Of a DNA stretch of 64,000 nucleotides, positions 44,851 through 54,045 are shown piece after piece. Below the pieces are notes generated by a model. The model was not told where the DNA came from and did not search any database. It saw nothing but the letters and a program-made list of their open reading frames with translations. The position numbers and the translations under genes are program-made. This DNA comes from Rhizobiales bacterium 62-47 (GTDB lineage Bacteria > Pseudomonadota > Alphaproteobacteria > Rhizobiales > Xanthobacteraceae), in assembly GCA_001899255.1 (NCBI GenBank), contig MKVX01000013.1, forward strand, positions 124,001-188,000. Reading direction: 5' to 3'. Position 1 is the stretch's first letter; each line of letters begins with the position of its first letter.

Positions 44851-45495
44851 ATGGACCCTGCAAGCAAAAATCTCAAAGCCGGTCGCCGTTCCGTCGCGGA
44901 TGATGACAGCGTGGACCGCGGCTATCTTGATGGCCAGATGCTGGTGGCGATGCCGGTCATGGAAGACGAACGTTTTGCGCGCTCGGTGATCTACGTCTGC
45001 GCGCATTCGTCCGAAGGCGCTATGGGCATCATCGTCAACCGGCCGGCCGGCAGCATCGATTTCCCCGAACTGCTGGTGCAGCTCGATATCATCCCCGAGA
45101 ACGCGCAGATCAAACTTCCGGAAAATGCCGAGTCGATGAAGGTGCTGAAGGGCGGCCCGGTCGAAACCGGCCGTGGCTTCGTGCTGCATTCCAGCGATTT
45201 CTTCATCAAGGATGCGACACTGCCGATCGACGACGACATCTGCCTGACCGCGACGCTGGATATTCTCAAGGCGATTGCCACCGGCTCCGGGCCGAAGCAT
45301 GCCATTCTGGCACTCGGCTATGCCGGCTGGGCGCCGGGCCAGCTTGAAACTGAAATCCAGAGCAACGGCTGGCTGCATTGTCCCGCGGATTCCGAACTCG
45401 TGTTCGGCAACGACATCGAGGACAAATATCTGCGTGCCCTGCGCAAGATCGGGATCGATCCCGGCATGCTGTCGAATACGTCCGGCCACGCCTGA
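44851..45495 (+). CDS. YqgE/AlgH family protein
   Basis: 214 residues from ATG 44851 ([13 protein letters not shown]); the frame is open further upstream but conserved sequence begins at about [11 protein letters not shown]. Family motifs GMIVNRP-like [25 protein letters not shown] and [12 protein letters not shown] are clear. YqgE proteins are conserved, with an alpha/beta fold and unknown biochemical role; an early link to alginate regulation (AlgH) is not general. Confidence 0.93.
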   Translation: MDPASKNLKAGRRSVADDDSVDRGYLDGQMLVAMPVMEDERFARSVIYVCAHSSEGAMGIIVNRPAGSIDFPELLVQLDIIPENAQIKLPENAESMKVLKGGPVETGRGFVLHSSDFFIKDATLPIDDDICLTATLDILKAIATGSGPKHAILALGYAGWAPGQLETEIQSNGWLHCPADSELVFGNDIEDKYLRALRKIGIDPGMLSNTSGHA

Positions 45496-45578
45496 TCGAG
45501 CGACGTTAGGTCGTGCCGTCACCTCGGGATGACGAATCTACCTCAAGAATGATCGCGATTTCGGGACGCACCGGCGTC

Positions 45579-48455
45579 TCAATGCGCCGCTTCCAGCCGT
45601 TCCTCGGTCAGCAGCCGCGTTGCGGCATCGGCGTCCATCGGTTCGCCGAATGCAAAGCCCTGCGCGTATTCGCAGCCGAGCTGATACAACTCGATGGCGT
45701 CGGAATCGGTCTCGGCCCCTTCCGCCACGACGCTCATGCCGAGATCGTGCGCCAGCGCGATGATCGATTTGAGGATCACCGGCCGCGTGCCGCGATTGGT
45801 GGTGCGCACGAAGGATTGGTCGATCTTGATGGTGTCGAACGGGAAGCGCTGCAGATAAGCCAGCGACGAGTGGCCGGTGCCGAAATCGTCGAGCGACAGG
45901 CCGGTGCCGAGTTCGCGAATCCGCTGCAGCATTTGCGCGGCGTGCTCGGGATTTTCCATCACCAGCGACTCGGTGAGTTCGAGCTTCAACGTGCCGCGCA
46001 CCACGGACGAGCGCGACAGCACGGTGCGAATGTCGTGGATCAGGTCGTGGCGCAGCAATTGCCGTGACGAGACGTTGACGCTGGCGAAGATCGGCGCGCG
46101 CGCCCGCATCGAGCGCTGCCACGTGCTGAGCTGCCGTGCGGTCTGATCGAGCACGAACATTCCGAGATCGATGATCAAACCGGTTTCTTCGGCGATGGTG
46201 ATGAATTCGATCGGCGACATGCGGCCGAGCTTCGGATGATCCCAACGCGCCAGCGCTTCGAAGCCTGCGATCGCGCGATCCTCCAGCCGCACGATCGGCT
46301 GGTAAAGAATGGTGATCTCCTCGCGCTCGATGGCGCGGCGCAGTTCGGATTCCAGCGCGAGGCGATCGTTCTTGCGCGACCGCATCGCCGGTTTGTAGAC
46401 GTCGATGCGATCTCCGCCGATGCGCTTGGAGTGATACATGGCCAGTTCGGCATCCTTGATGATGTCGTCGTTCGGCGGTCCCTGCGGATCGCTCAGCGCC
46501 AGGCCAATCGATGCGGTGAGGAAAATCTCGCGATCGTTGAAAGCAATCGGCGCACGGATGGTCTTGCGGATGGTTTCGGCAAACGCGGTGATGCGCGCGG
46601 GATCCTGCTCCGACATCAGGATCAGGCCGAACTGATCGCCGGCGATGCGCGCCAGCGTGTCCTGCGGTTTCAGGATGCGGGTCAGGCGCCGCGCCAGCGT
46701 CAGCAGGATGGAATCCCCGACTGCGATGCCGACCGAATCGTTGACCTGCTTGAAGCGGTCGATGTCGATCACCATCAGCGTCGGTTTTAGATTGGGCACC
46801 GATTTGGCAAAGCTGCTGACGCTGGCGAGCCGGTCGATGAACAATTTGCGGTTCGGCAGGCCGGTCAGGTTGTCGTGCACCGAATCGTGCAGCAGGCGTT
46901 CTTCGGCGTTGCGCGTTTCGGTGACGTCGGTCAGCGTGCCGATGACGCGCGAAACTTCCCCGTCGGAGCCGACCACCGGGCGCGCTTTCAGCGCGAACCA
47001 CATGAAATGTCCGTCCGGCGTGCGCAGCCGGAAATCCTGCACCAGTCGGCCGCGGCGCTGATCCAGCACGCTGTCGAGCGCGGCGCGGAAGCGATCATGA
47101 TCGAGTGGATGCAACACTTCGAGCCAGGTTGCGGCCGGGCCTTCGAGGGCGCCGCGCTTCAGGCCGAGCAGCGTTTCGGTTTCCGGGCTGGTGAATACCT
47201 TGTCGGCAGACACGTCCCAGTCCCAGATCAGGTCGCCGGAGCCGATCAATGCCAGCGCGCGCCGTTCGACATCGGAGACCACGCCGCTGGCGGCGCTGCC
47301 GCCGGCGAAAGCGTGCTGCATCACCGTGAAGCCGATCAGCATGACGATCAGCACGAGGCCGCCGAGCAGTGCCGGGCCGACGATGTCGTTGGTGACGCCG
47401 CCTTCCACCGTGATGCCGGCGGCAACCACCCAGACCACCAGCAGGAACCAGGTCGGGATCAGCAGCACGGCGCGGTCGAAACCATGCGTCGAGAGATAGA
47501 CGATCAGCGCGAAGCCGAACACGGCGATCATCGCCAGCGAAATGCGCGCGATGCCGGAGGCGACGGCGGGATCGAACAGCGCCAGTGCAACCAGCGAACC
47601 GAGGAAGGCCAGCCAGCCCAGCGTGATGTGCGAGTAACGCACGTGCCAGCGATTGAGATTGAGATAGGCGAACAGGAACACCAGCAGCGTTGCCGCGAGC
47701 ATCGCTTCGCCGGCGGCGCGCCATATGCGTTCGGCGCCGGCCGACATGTCCAGCACTTTGCCCCAGAAGCCGAAGTCGACGCCGATATAGACCAGCACTG
47801 CCCAGGCCAGCGCCGCGGCGGCGGGAAACATGATGCTGCCCTTGACCACGAACAGAATGGTCAGCACCAGCGCCAGCAGACCGGAAATGCCGATGACGAT
47901 GCCCTGATACAGCGTGAACGAATTGACCTTGTCCTTGTAGGCATCGGGCTCCCACAGATAGAGCTGCGGCAGCTTGTCGGTGCGCAGCTCGGCGACGAAG
48001 GTAATCACCGCGCCGGGGTCGAGGGTGACGCGGAAGATGTCGGCGGTCGGGCTTTCCTGTCGCTCGGGGCGGTCGCCGGAAGAGGGCGTGATGGTCGCGA
48101 TGCGCGACAGGCCGAGATCCGGCCACAGCAGGCCGGACGAGACGATGCGATAATGCGGCGCCACGATCAGGCGGTCGAGCTGGTCGTCGGTGTTGTTGGC
48201 GAGCGCGAACACCACCCAGTTCTGTCCGCCTTCGCGCGCGCGCACTTCAATGCGGCGCACGATGCCGTCAGTGCCGGGCGCGGTGGAAACCTGAATGCGG
48301 TCGGTCTCGCTCTGTTGATGGTCGAGCACAGCGGTCAGGTCGATCGCGGGCGCATCGGTGCGGACACTGACCGCGTCGACGGCGCGGGCCGGCAACGTCG
48401 AGGCAAGCAGCGCAAGGCTCAGCGCAAGCGGCGCAAGCAACTTGATGAAGCGCAA
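45579..48455 (-). CDS. Membrane-bound GGDEF/EAL cyclic-di-GMP protein (likely phosphodiesterase)
   Basis: About 958 residues from TTG 48455 (then RFIKLLAPLALSL), which has GGAG 8 bases upstream; GTG 48461 is the alternative. Signal peptide, a periplasmic domain (about 25-185), seven or so membrane helices (about 190-395), a PAS domain (about 405-520), GGDEF (about 530-690) and EAL (about 700-950). The GGDEF site is AGDQF, so cyclase activity is doubtful. The EAL site is complete: FEALARW, NVSSRQL, ELTES, DDFGTGHSS, IKIDQSF, VAEGAE. It probably degrades c-di-GMP, controlling attachment or motility. Confidence 0.92.
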   Translation of the reverse strand: MRFIKLLAPLALSLALLASTLPARAVDAVSVRTDAPAIDLTAVLDHQQSETDRIQVSTAPGTDGIVRRIEVRAREGGQNWVVFALANNTDDQLDRLIVAPHYRIVSSGLLWPDLGLSRIATITPSSGDRPERQESPTADIFRVTLDPGAVITFVAELRTDKLPQLYLWEPDAYKDKVNSFTLYQGIVIGISGLLALVLTILFVVKGSIMFPAAAALAWAVLVYIGVDFGFWGKVLDMSAGAERIWRAAGEAMLAATLLVFLFAYLNLNRWHVRYSHITLGWLAFLGSLVALALFDPAVASGIARISLAMIAVFGFALIVYLSTHGFDRAVLLIPTWFLLVVWVVAAGITVEGGVTNDIVGPALLGGLVLIVMLIGFTVMQHAFAGGSAASGVVSDVERRALALIGSGDLIWDWDVSADKVFTSPETETLLGLKRGALEGPAATWLEVLHPLDHDRFRAALDSVLDQRRGRLVQDFRLRTPDGHFMWFALKARPVVGSDGEVSRVIGTLTDVTETRNAEERLLHDSVHDNLTGLPNRKLFIDRLASVSSFAKSVPNLKPTLMVIDIDRFKQVNDSVGIAVGDSILLTLARRLTRILKPQDTLARIAGDQFGLILMSEQDPARITAFAETIRKTIRAPIAFNDREIFLTASIGLALSDPQGPPNDDIIKDAELAMYHSKRIGGDRIDVYKPAMRSRKNDRLALESELRRAIEREEITILYQPIVRLEDRAIAGFEALARWDHPKLGRMSPIEFITIAEETGLIIDLGMFVLDQTARQLSTWQRSMRARAPIFASVNVSSRQLLRHDLIHDIRTVLSRSSVVRGTLKLELTESLVMENPEHAAQMLQRIRELGTGLSLDDFGTGHSSLAYLQRFPFDTIKIDQSFVRTTNRGTRPVILKSIIALAHDLGMSVVAEGAETDSDAIELYQLGCEYAQGFAFGEPMDADAATRLLTEERLEAAH

Positions 48456-48668
48456 TCTCACGTCTCCGCGGTTAACGACGCTCAGGGCGCTGGAGCGATG
48501 TGGAACCGGTTCACATGCGGGGCATCCACCGTCGCCAGCAATGCCGTTGCAAGCAACATGTGCAGCCTCGCCGCAAACCCCGTGTTCCAGACTTCCCAAC
48601 CCGTGCCCGTGGCAGGATAGATGACACGAATATGTTGGGAGTCAAAGGACTTATGGTTGAGCAAATGG

Positions 48669-49667
48669 TTAGATCGTCAACACAATTTTGCCAATATGTT
48701 GACTCGTCTCCATTCGCCGGTGCGCTTCGGCGGCATCGCGCAGCGGGAACGAGCTGTCCATCAGCGGCTTGACCTTGCCGGCGCGGATCAGCGGCATCAC
48801 CTTGGCCTCTATGGCGGCAACCATCGCCGCCTTGTCCGCCGCGGAACGCGGGCGCAGTGTCGATCCGGTGTGGTGCAGCCGCTTCATCATCAGCTTCGCG
48901 AAATTGACGGTGGCTTTCGGCCCGCCGAGGAAGGCGATCTGCACGATGCGGCCATCGATCGCCGCGGCGTCGTAGTTTTTCTCGATGTACTCGCCGCCGA
49001 CCATGTCGAGGATGAGATTGACGCCGGTTCCGCCGGTGATCTCTTTGGTCACGGCAACGAAGTCGTCGGTTTTGTAATTGATGGCGTGGTCGGCACCGAG
49101 CTTGATGCAGGCGTCGGCTTTGTCCTGCGAGCCGACAGTGACGATCACCGTTGCGCCGAACGCCTTCGCAAGCTGGATCGCCATGGTGCCGATGCCGGAC
49201 GAACCGCCGTGGATCAGCAGCGTTTCTCCCGCCTGCAGACCGCCGCGTTCGAACACGTTGTGCCACACCGTCATCAGCGTTTCCGGCAACGCGCCGGCCT
49301 CGGTGATCGACAGCGCATCCGGAACCGTCATCGCTTGCAGGTCCGGTGCGATGCAATATTCAGCATAGCCGCCGCCGGCGGTCAGCGACATCACCTTGTC
49401 GCCGATCTTGTGCTTGGTCGCGCCGCTGCCCACCGCAACGACAGTGCCAGCTACCTCGAGCCCGGGCAGGTCGCTGGCGCCGGGCGGCGGCGGGTAGCTG
49501 CCGGAGCGCTGCGCGACGTCGGGACGATTGACGCCGGCGGCTGCCACCTTGATGAGAATTTCATCGGCGCCGGGCACCGGAACCGCGCGGGTCTCCGGCT
49601 TCAGCACCTCCGGCCCGCCAGGTTTGCTGATGCCGATGACGGTCATTTGCTCGGGCAGCTTGTCCAT
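48669..49667 (-). CDS. NAD(P)H-quinone oxidoreductase, PIG3 (zeta-crystallin-like) family
   Basis: 332 residues from ATG 49667 with AAGGA 6 bases upstream; the frame is open far upstream but that part looks non-coding. Medium-chain dehydrogenase fold without zinc ligands: PPPGASDLPGLEVAGTV, QAGETLLIHGGSSGIGTMAIQLAKA (Rossmann glycine motif, quoted in parts), NLILDMVGG and a C-terminal AEAHRRMETSQHIGKIVL. It reduces quinones with NADPH. Single gene, no operon partners. Confidence 0.92.
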   Translation of the reverse strand: MDKLPEQMTVIGISKPGGPEVLKPETRAVPVPGADEILIKVAAAGVNRPDVAQRSGSYPPPPGASDLPGLEVAGTVVAVGSGATKHKIGDKVMSLTAGGGYAEYCIAPDLQAMTVPDALSITEAGALPETLMTVWHNVFERGGLQAGETLLIHGGSSGIGTMAIQLAKAFGATVIVTVGSQDKADACIKLGADHAINYKTDDFVAVTKEITGGTGVNLILDMVGGEYIEKNYDAAAIDGRIVQIAFLGGPKATVNFAKLMMKRLHHTGSTLRPRSAADKAAMVAAIEAKVMPLIRAGKVKPLMDSSFPLRDAAEAHRRMETSQHIGKIVLTI

Positions 49668-49862
49668 GATGTATCCTTGCGGCAGGTGAGTGTCCCAAAG
49701 CCCGACATTCGCTGTCGTCGCGGCGCTATTGGCGCTGGGTCGCGGGTGCGAGGGCTGGACCACGGTGTCGATCCGACATTGATTAGCCAGCCGCGTTGCA
49801 AGTGGCAACCGGTTCACCGATGGTTGATGCCATCGAAGCATAGCGAGACCACGAGGTGAGAC

Positions 49863-50054
49863 ATGGCGGCGGACGACGATGACAAGCCGAGGAAGAAGAT
49901 TAGCCACGAGATCGGTCAGGATCTCTCGCTGCTCTCGGTCGATGAACTGACCGAGCGGATCGCGCTGCTCGCCGCCGAGATCGAACGGCTGCAGACGGCG
50001 ATGACCAAAAAGCGCGCGTCGCGCGACGCTGCGGCCAGTTTCTTCAAAAGCTGA
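49863..50054 (+). CDS. DUF1192 family protein
   Basis: 63 residues. The core LSLLSVDELTERIALLAAEIERLQ is a short coiled coil typical of DUF1192, followed by a Lys/Arg-rich stretch and an SFFKS end. Small, cytoplasmic and of unknown function; widespread in alphaproteobacteria. It sits about 440 bases upstream of the RcdA-like gene. Confidence 0.85.
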   Translation: MAADDDDKPRKKISHEIGQDLSLLSVDELTERIALLAAEIERLQTAMTKKRASRDAAASFFKS

Positions 50055-50118
50055 ATCCGGCTTCGTCAGTGCGTGAAGCGGCACTGCATGGCAAACGAAG
50101 TCTGAATGAAACCATTCA

Positions 50119-50147
50119 TTTACGATCAATTAAGGCTTCTGGATTAT
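50119..50147 (+). promoter_or_regulatory. Candidate sigma-70-type promoter of the small RNA
   Basis: TTTACG (50119-50124), 17-base spacer, GATTAT (50142-50147), four of six matches in each box. A small dyad GAATG-AAAC-CATTC lies just upstream (50104-50117). Predicted start near 50154. Confidence 0.45.
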
Positions 50148-50154
50148 GACTGAA

Positions 50155-50247
50155 ATTGTCCTTGTTTGGACACCGAGTGGCTCCTGTCCACTCTGTTTGA
50201 CGCCTCCCTGTTATTAACTTTAGCCGCCGGCAACGGCGGCTTTTTTT
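50155..50247 (+). ncRNA. Candidate trans-acting small RNA with anti-Shine-Dalgarno loops
   Basis: About 93 bases. Hairpin TGTCC/GGACA, then a perfect GAGTGG/CCACTC stem (50175-50193) whose seven-base loop is CTCCTGT, a single-stranded part containing CCTCCC (50203-50208), and a strong intrinsic terminator. The CU-rich loops could pair with ribosome binding sites, as in alphaproteobacterial small RNAs of the alpha-r14/r15 type, but I cannot assign it to a named family. No open frame fits the stretch. Confidence 0.5.
50223..50247 (+). terminator. Strong intrinsic terminator
   Basis: GCCGCC/GGCGGC stem with a six-base loop followed by seven T. Too far (170 bases) from the DUF1192 stop to be its obvious partner; best explained as the end of the candidate small RNA. 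Confidence 0.85.
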
Positions 50248-50496
50248 CGCCCGGATCCCAGGGCTGCGGCGGCGTTGGAAACCATATTTCACGATTGCCT
50301 GTAGCGCTGCTGGACTCGCGACAGCCGGCAGGTAATGATTTGTTCATCATAAGCCGCCTCGGTTTGGGATGATCTGGCTGGGTTAGAGCGTGGCGGGCGA
50401 CCGCAACGCCGTAACGCGCTATCTCGCAAAGCGGGCAGACGATTCTCGTCGTCGACGTGGCTGAGGCCAAGTAACACGTAGCGTGAGGCGTTTACC
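50248..50496. other. Gene-free leader of the RcdA-like gene
   Basis: I see no convincing gene here. It should carry the promoter of the RcdA-like gene. With 50055-50154 it makes up the remainder of the 442-base gap around the candidate small RNA. Confidence 0.4.
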
Positions 50497-51018
50497 ATGT
50501 CGGATCGTATGCAGGCCGAAACCGGTCTGGTCCATCTCAGCGATCGGCTGACCAACTCCGCAGCCTTCAGTGCATTGTTTCGCGACGGCATGGATCTCGT
50601 CGAGGAGACCGCAGCGTATCTCGATGGCGTCGGCCGCAGCGAGGCCAAGGCGCTCGAGCGCTCCGTGAGCCTCACCTACGCCACCGAGAGCATGCGCCTG
50701 ACCACCCGGCTGATGCAGTTGGCCTCCTGGCTGCTGCTCCACCGCGCGGTGAAGGAGGGCGAAATGACCCTGGTGCAGGCCAATCGCGAAAAGACCAAGG
50801 TGAAATTGACCGCGGCCGATCCCGGGACCGCCGATATGATCGCCAAGCTCCCGCAACAGTTGCAGGACCTGATTGCCCGCTCGATGGCGCTGCAATCCAA
50901 GGTTCGCCGTCTCGATGCCACCATCCACGCGCCGGTCGCGGATCAAAACCCCGTCGGCAATCCGCTGATGCCGCAGCTCAATCGCCTGCGTGAGGCCTTC
51001 GAGCGCCAGACCGGCTGA
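50497..51018 (+). CDS. RcdA-like (DUF1465) protein
   Basis: 173 residues, all helical by pattern. The family features are HLSDRLTNSAAFSALFRDGM, ETAAYLDGVGR, LTYATESMRLTTRLMQLASWLLLHRAV and LIARSMALQSKVRRLD (short parts quoted). This is the family of Caulobacter RcdA, an adaptor for ClpXP-dependent CtrA degradation. Members outside Caulobacter are mostly uncharacterised, so a cell-cycle adaptor role is likely but not certain. A bidirectional terminator follows. Confidence 0.82.
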   Translation: MSDRMQAETGLVHLSDRLTNSAAFSALFRDGMDLVEETAAYLDGVGRSEAKALERSVSLTYATESMRLTTRLMQLASWLLLHRAVKEGEMTLVQANREKTKVKLTAADPGTADMIAKLPQQLQDLIARSMALQSKVRRLDATIHAPVADQNPVGNPLMPQLNRLREAFERQTG

Positions 51019-51048
51019 GGTTGGTCCCAACTATCTGACATCAAACGA

Positions 51049-51083
51049 AAAAGGCCCCCGCGAGCGCGTGGGCCTTTTGTTTT
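51049..51083. terminator. Bidirectional terminator between the RcdA-like gene and rpmE
   Basis: AAAAGGCCC (51049-51057) pairs with GGGCCTTTT (51070-51078), with a GC-rich centre. Plus strand continues TTTTGTTTT, minus strand TTTTTCGTTTG, so it serves both convergent genes. Confidence 0.85.
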
Positions 51084-51149
51084 GGTGGTCCCGGAGCGAT
51101 GGCCTGCACCAGGCGATACCCGGCGCAGATCGGTCCCTGAAGGGGAAAC

Positions 51150-51371
51150 TTACTTGAGGAAGCCCGAGAACTTCTTCTGGAACCGGGAGACGCGGCCGCC
51201 ACGGTCGAGAATCTGCTGGGTGCCGCCGGTCCAGGCCGGGTGCGACTTGGAATCAATGTCCAGGTTCAGCTTGTCGCCTTCCTTGCCCCAGGTGGAGCGC
51301 GTCTGGTACTCGGTGCCGTCGGTCATAACCACGGTAATGTTATGATAATCCGGGTGAATCTCGGCTTTCAT
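51150..51371 (-). CDS. rpmE: 50S ribosomal protein L31
   Basis: 73 residues from ATG 51371 ([19 protein letters not shown]). Conserved [16 protein letters not shown] and a basic end ([10 protein letters not shown]). It lacks the four zinc-binding cysteines, so it is of the Zn-independent (C-) kind usual in alphaproteobacteria. It belongs to the large subunit and bridges to the small one. Confidence 0.96.
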   Translation of the reverse strand: MKAEIHPDYHNITVVMTDGTEYQTRSTWGKEGDKLNLDIDSKSHPAWTGGTQQILDRGGRVSRFQKKFSGFLK

Positions 51372-51563
51372 GGCATATTCCTTAGGCGCCCGGCGCCTTA
51401 ATTGCGATTTATCAAAGTACGGGATTTGCGGCGGTCTATAACGCACGCGTTCGGGTTACACAAGCGTCGGCGTAATTTGCCTGCAGCCGCGTAGGGGCCT
51501 ATCTGGAACCTCAACCAACCTGGAATCTCTATAAAGCTGCAAGTGACTTTGGCGGCGAGGCGG

Positions 51564-53453
51564 ATGAAGCCCATGAAGCGACTTGACGACGGAGAGGCAG
51601 CAACAGTCGTGTTGCCGCGGGAGATCATCCCGGACGCGGCTACGATCGCCGCAGTCAGGCCCGCAGCCATCGACATCGACGCCGCGGCGGCGGCGCCGAA
51701 GCGGGAGAGTCGCGCGCGTTTGCGTCCGCTGCTCGCGCTGCTGCCTTACATCGCGCGCTATCGTGGTCGTGCGCTGGCCGCGCTGGTGGCGTTGGTGATT
51801 GCCGCGGTGACGACGCTGGTGGTGCCGATCGCTGTGCGGCGCATGATCGACTTCGGCTTCAGTCCCGAAGGCGTGGCGATGATCAACAGCTACTTCAGTG
51901 TGATGCTCGCCGTCGTCGCCGTTTTGGCCGGCGCCAGCGCGATGCGCTATTACATGGTGACGACGCTCGGCGAGCGCATCGTCGCCGATTTGCGCGGCGA
52001 TGTGTTCTCGCATCTGACGTCGCTGTCGCCCGCGTTTTTCGATTCCGCGCGCAGCGGCGAACTGATCTCGCGGCTCACCGCCGACACCACGCAGATCAAG
52101 GCGGCTGTCGGCTCGTCGGTCTCGGTCGCGTTGCGCAACCTGGTGCTGTTTCTCGGCGCGGCCTCGATGATGGTCATCACCAGTCCGCGTCTGTCCGGTT
52201 TCGTGCTGGCGGCGATTCCGCTGATCGTGCTGCCGCTGGTGGCATTCGGCCGCTGGGTGCGGCGGCTGTCGCGTACCGCGCAGGATACGCTGGCCGATGC
52301 CACGGCCTATGCATCGGAATTGATCGGCGCGATCCGCACCGTGCAGGCTTTCACCAACGAGCGGCTGGCGAGCAGGCGTTTCAGCGCCGAGGTCGAGCAG
52401 GCCTACGAGGCCGCGCGCGGGTCGAGCCGCGCCCGTGCGGTGCTGACGGCGGTCATCATCTTCATCGTTTTCGCCAGCGTCGTCGTCATCCTGTGGGTCG
52501 GCTCGCACGACGTGCTGGTCGGCGACATGACGGCGGGCCGGCTCGGCCAGTTCGTACTCTATGCGGCCTTCGCCGCGGCGGGGCTGGGGCAGCTCAGCGA
52601 AGTCTGGGGCGAAATCTCCGCCGCGTCCGGTGCGGCCGAGCGGCTGTTCGAAATCCTCAACGTCAAACCGGCGATCGTCGCGCCGCCGGTGGCGCGCGTG
52701 TTGCCGGTGCCGGCCCGTGGCGACGTGACGTTCGATAACGTGCGCTTTGCCTATCCGGCGCGGCCTGGTGCCAACGTCGTCGATGGCATTTCGTTCGCGG
52801 TGCGCGCCGGCGAGAAGGTGGCCATCGTCGGCCCCTCGGGCGCCGGCAAGAGCACGCTCTTTCACTTGCTGCTGCGCTTCTACGATCCGGCCGGTGGCGA
52901 GATTTCCTTCGATGGCGTGCCGATCCGCAACGCAGACCCGCGCGAGGTGCGTTCACGCATCGCGCTGGTGCCGCAGGACTCCGTGGTGTTCGCATCCAGT
53001 GCGCGCGACAACATCCGCTTCGGCCGTCCCGATGCCAGCGATGCCGATGTCGAGCGCGCCGCCGATCTGGCGCATGCCAGCGAGTTCATCCGGCGCTTGC
53101 CGCAAGGCTTCGACTCGCAGCTCGGCGAACGCGGCGTCAAACTGTCCGGCGGTCAGCGGCAGCGTATCGCGATTGCCCGCGCCATCCTCCGCGATGCGCC
53201 GTTGTTGCTGCTCGACGAGGCGACGTCGTCGCTCGATGCCGAGTCCGAGACATTGGTGCAGACCGCGCTCGAAGAGCTGATGAGCCATCGCACCACGCTG
53301 GTGATCGCGCATCGGCTAGCCACCGTGCTGTCCTGCGACCGAATTCTGGTGGTCGATCAGGGCCGCATCGTCGAGCAGGGCACTCACGCCTCGCTGGTGG
53401 CGGCGAACGGACTGTACGCGCGGCTCGCGCGATTGCAGTTCGAGGGCGCGTAA
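51564..53453 (+). CDS. ABC exporter half-transporter (ABCB/MsbA-like) with fused ATPase
   Basis: 629 residues from ATG 51564 (GAGG 3 bases upstream; ATG 51573 and GTG 51543 are alternatives). A 55-residue Ala-rich N-terminal tail, six-helix transmembrane domain (about 60-345), then the nucleotide-binding domain with GPSGAGKST, the Q-loop [26 protein letters not shown] and AHRLATV. It forms a homodimeric exporter of lipid or drug type; the substrate is unknown. Single gene, convergent with the GNAT gene. Confidence 0.93.
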   Translation: MKPMKRLDDGEAATVVLPREIIPDAATIAAVRPAAIDIDAAAAAPKRESRARLRPLLALLPYIARYRGRALAALVALVIAAVTTLVVPIAVRRMIDFGFSPEGVAMINSYFSVMLAVVAVLAGASAMRYYMVTTLGERIVADLRGDVFSHLTSLSPAFFDSARSGELISRLTADTTQIKAAVGSSVSVALRNLVLFLGAASMMVITSPRLSGFVLAAIPLIVLPLVAFGRWVRRLSRTAQDTLADATAYASELIGAIRTVQAFTNERLASRRFSAEVEQAYEAARGSSRARAVLTAVIIFIVFASVVVILWVGSHDVLVGDMTAGRLGQFVLYAAFAAAGLGQLSEVWGEISAASGAAERLFEILNVKPAIVAPPVARVLPVPARGDVTFDNVRFAYPARPGANVVDGISFAVRAGEKVAIVGPSGAGKSTLFHLLLRFYDPAGGEISFDGVPIRNADPREVRSRIALVPQDSVVFASSARDNIRFGRPDASDADVERAADLAHASEFIRRLPQGFDSQLGERGVKLSGGQRQRIAIARAILRDAPLLLLDEATSSLDAESETLVQTALEELMSHRTTLVIAHRLATVLSCDRILVVDQGRIVEQGTHASLVAANGLYARLARLQFEGA

Positions 53454-53483
53454 CTCTTCTCTCTCCCGCAGCGGGGGAGTGGC

Positions 53484-53933
53484 TCACGGTTTCCATGCCA
53501 TGCGCAGCACCGGCCGCCCGGAGGTCGGATTCACATCCTCGCCGGCATGTACGAAACCGTTGCGCTCGTAGAAGCGGATGGCGCGGGCATTGTCCTTGTT
53601 GACGAGTAATGTCACGCCGCGCGGCGACAGCCGTTTCGCCTCATCCACCAGCGCGGTTGCCAGCGGTGAGCCCCACTGCTCAGGGGCGACGACCAACTGA
53701 TCGAGATAGCCTTTGCCATCGATGGTGACGAAGCCGATCAGCGCGCCGCCCTGTTCGGCAACGACGATGGCGGCGGCTGGCACCAGTTCGCTGCGCCAGC
53801 GCTCGCGCCACCATGCCACGCGCGTGGCGAAGTCGATCGACGGATAGGCCAGTTGCCACGTCCGCCGCCACAATTCGATGGCGGCGTCCTCGTCGTCGAC
53901 GCGATAAGGCCGAAGCTGAAACGAAACTGTCAT
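53484..53933 (-). CDS. GNAT-family N-acetyltransferase
   Basis: 149 residues from ATG 53933 (MTVSFQLRPYRVDD); an in-frame ATG 45 bases upstream lies in a repeat. GNAT motif A is visible in YLDQLVVAPEQWGSPLATALVDEAK and motif B in VTLLVNKDNARAIRFYERNGFV (short parts quoted). It transfers acetyl from acetyl-CoA to an unknown amine. Confidence 0.88.
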   Translation of the reverse strand: MTVSFQLRPYRVDDEDAAIELWRRTWQLAYPSIDFATRVAWWRERWRSELVPAAAIVVAEQGGALIGFVTIDGKGYLDQLVVAPEQWGSPLATALVDEAKRLSPRGVTLLVNKDNARAIRFYERNGFVHAGEDVNPTSGRPVLRMAWKP

Positions 53934-53944
53934 CTGCGCACCAC

Positions 53945-54021
53945 CGTCATGCCCGGACTTGATCCGGGCATCCATCAATTCTCGAAAAAGACGGATTGCC
54001 GGGTCAAGCCCGGCAACGACG
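53945..54021. repeat. Intergenic palindromic repeat, CGTCATGCCCGG family
   Basis: Starts CGTCATGCCCGGACTTGA, with internal CCCGGACTTGATCCGGG pairing, and ends CCGGGTCAAGCCCGGCAACGACG. A third family of imperfect repeats, common in this bacterial group. Located between the GNAT gene and the MotB-like operon. Confidence 0.78.
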
Positions 54022-54045
54022 AAGTGGAGAGAAGCGCTATGGCCA

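Noticed and set aside
46875..48620. A 581-codon open frame on the plus strand, opposite the GGDEF/EAL gene
   Set aside because: It is the antisense shadow of a well-supported gene. The product is Gln/His/Asp/Arg-rich without recognisable features.
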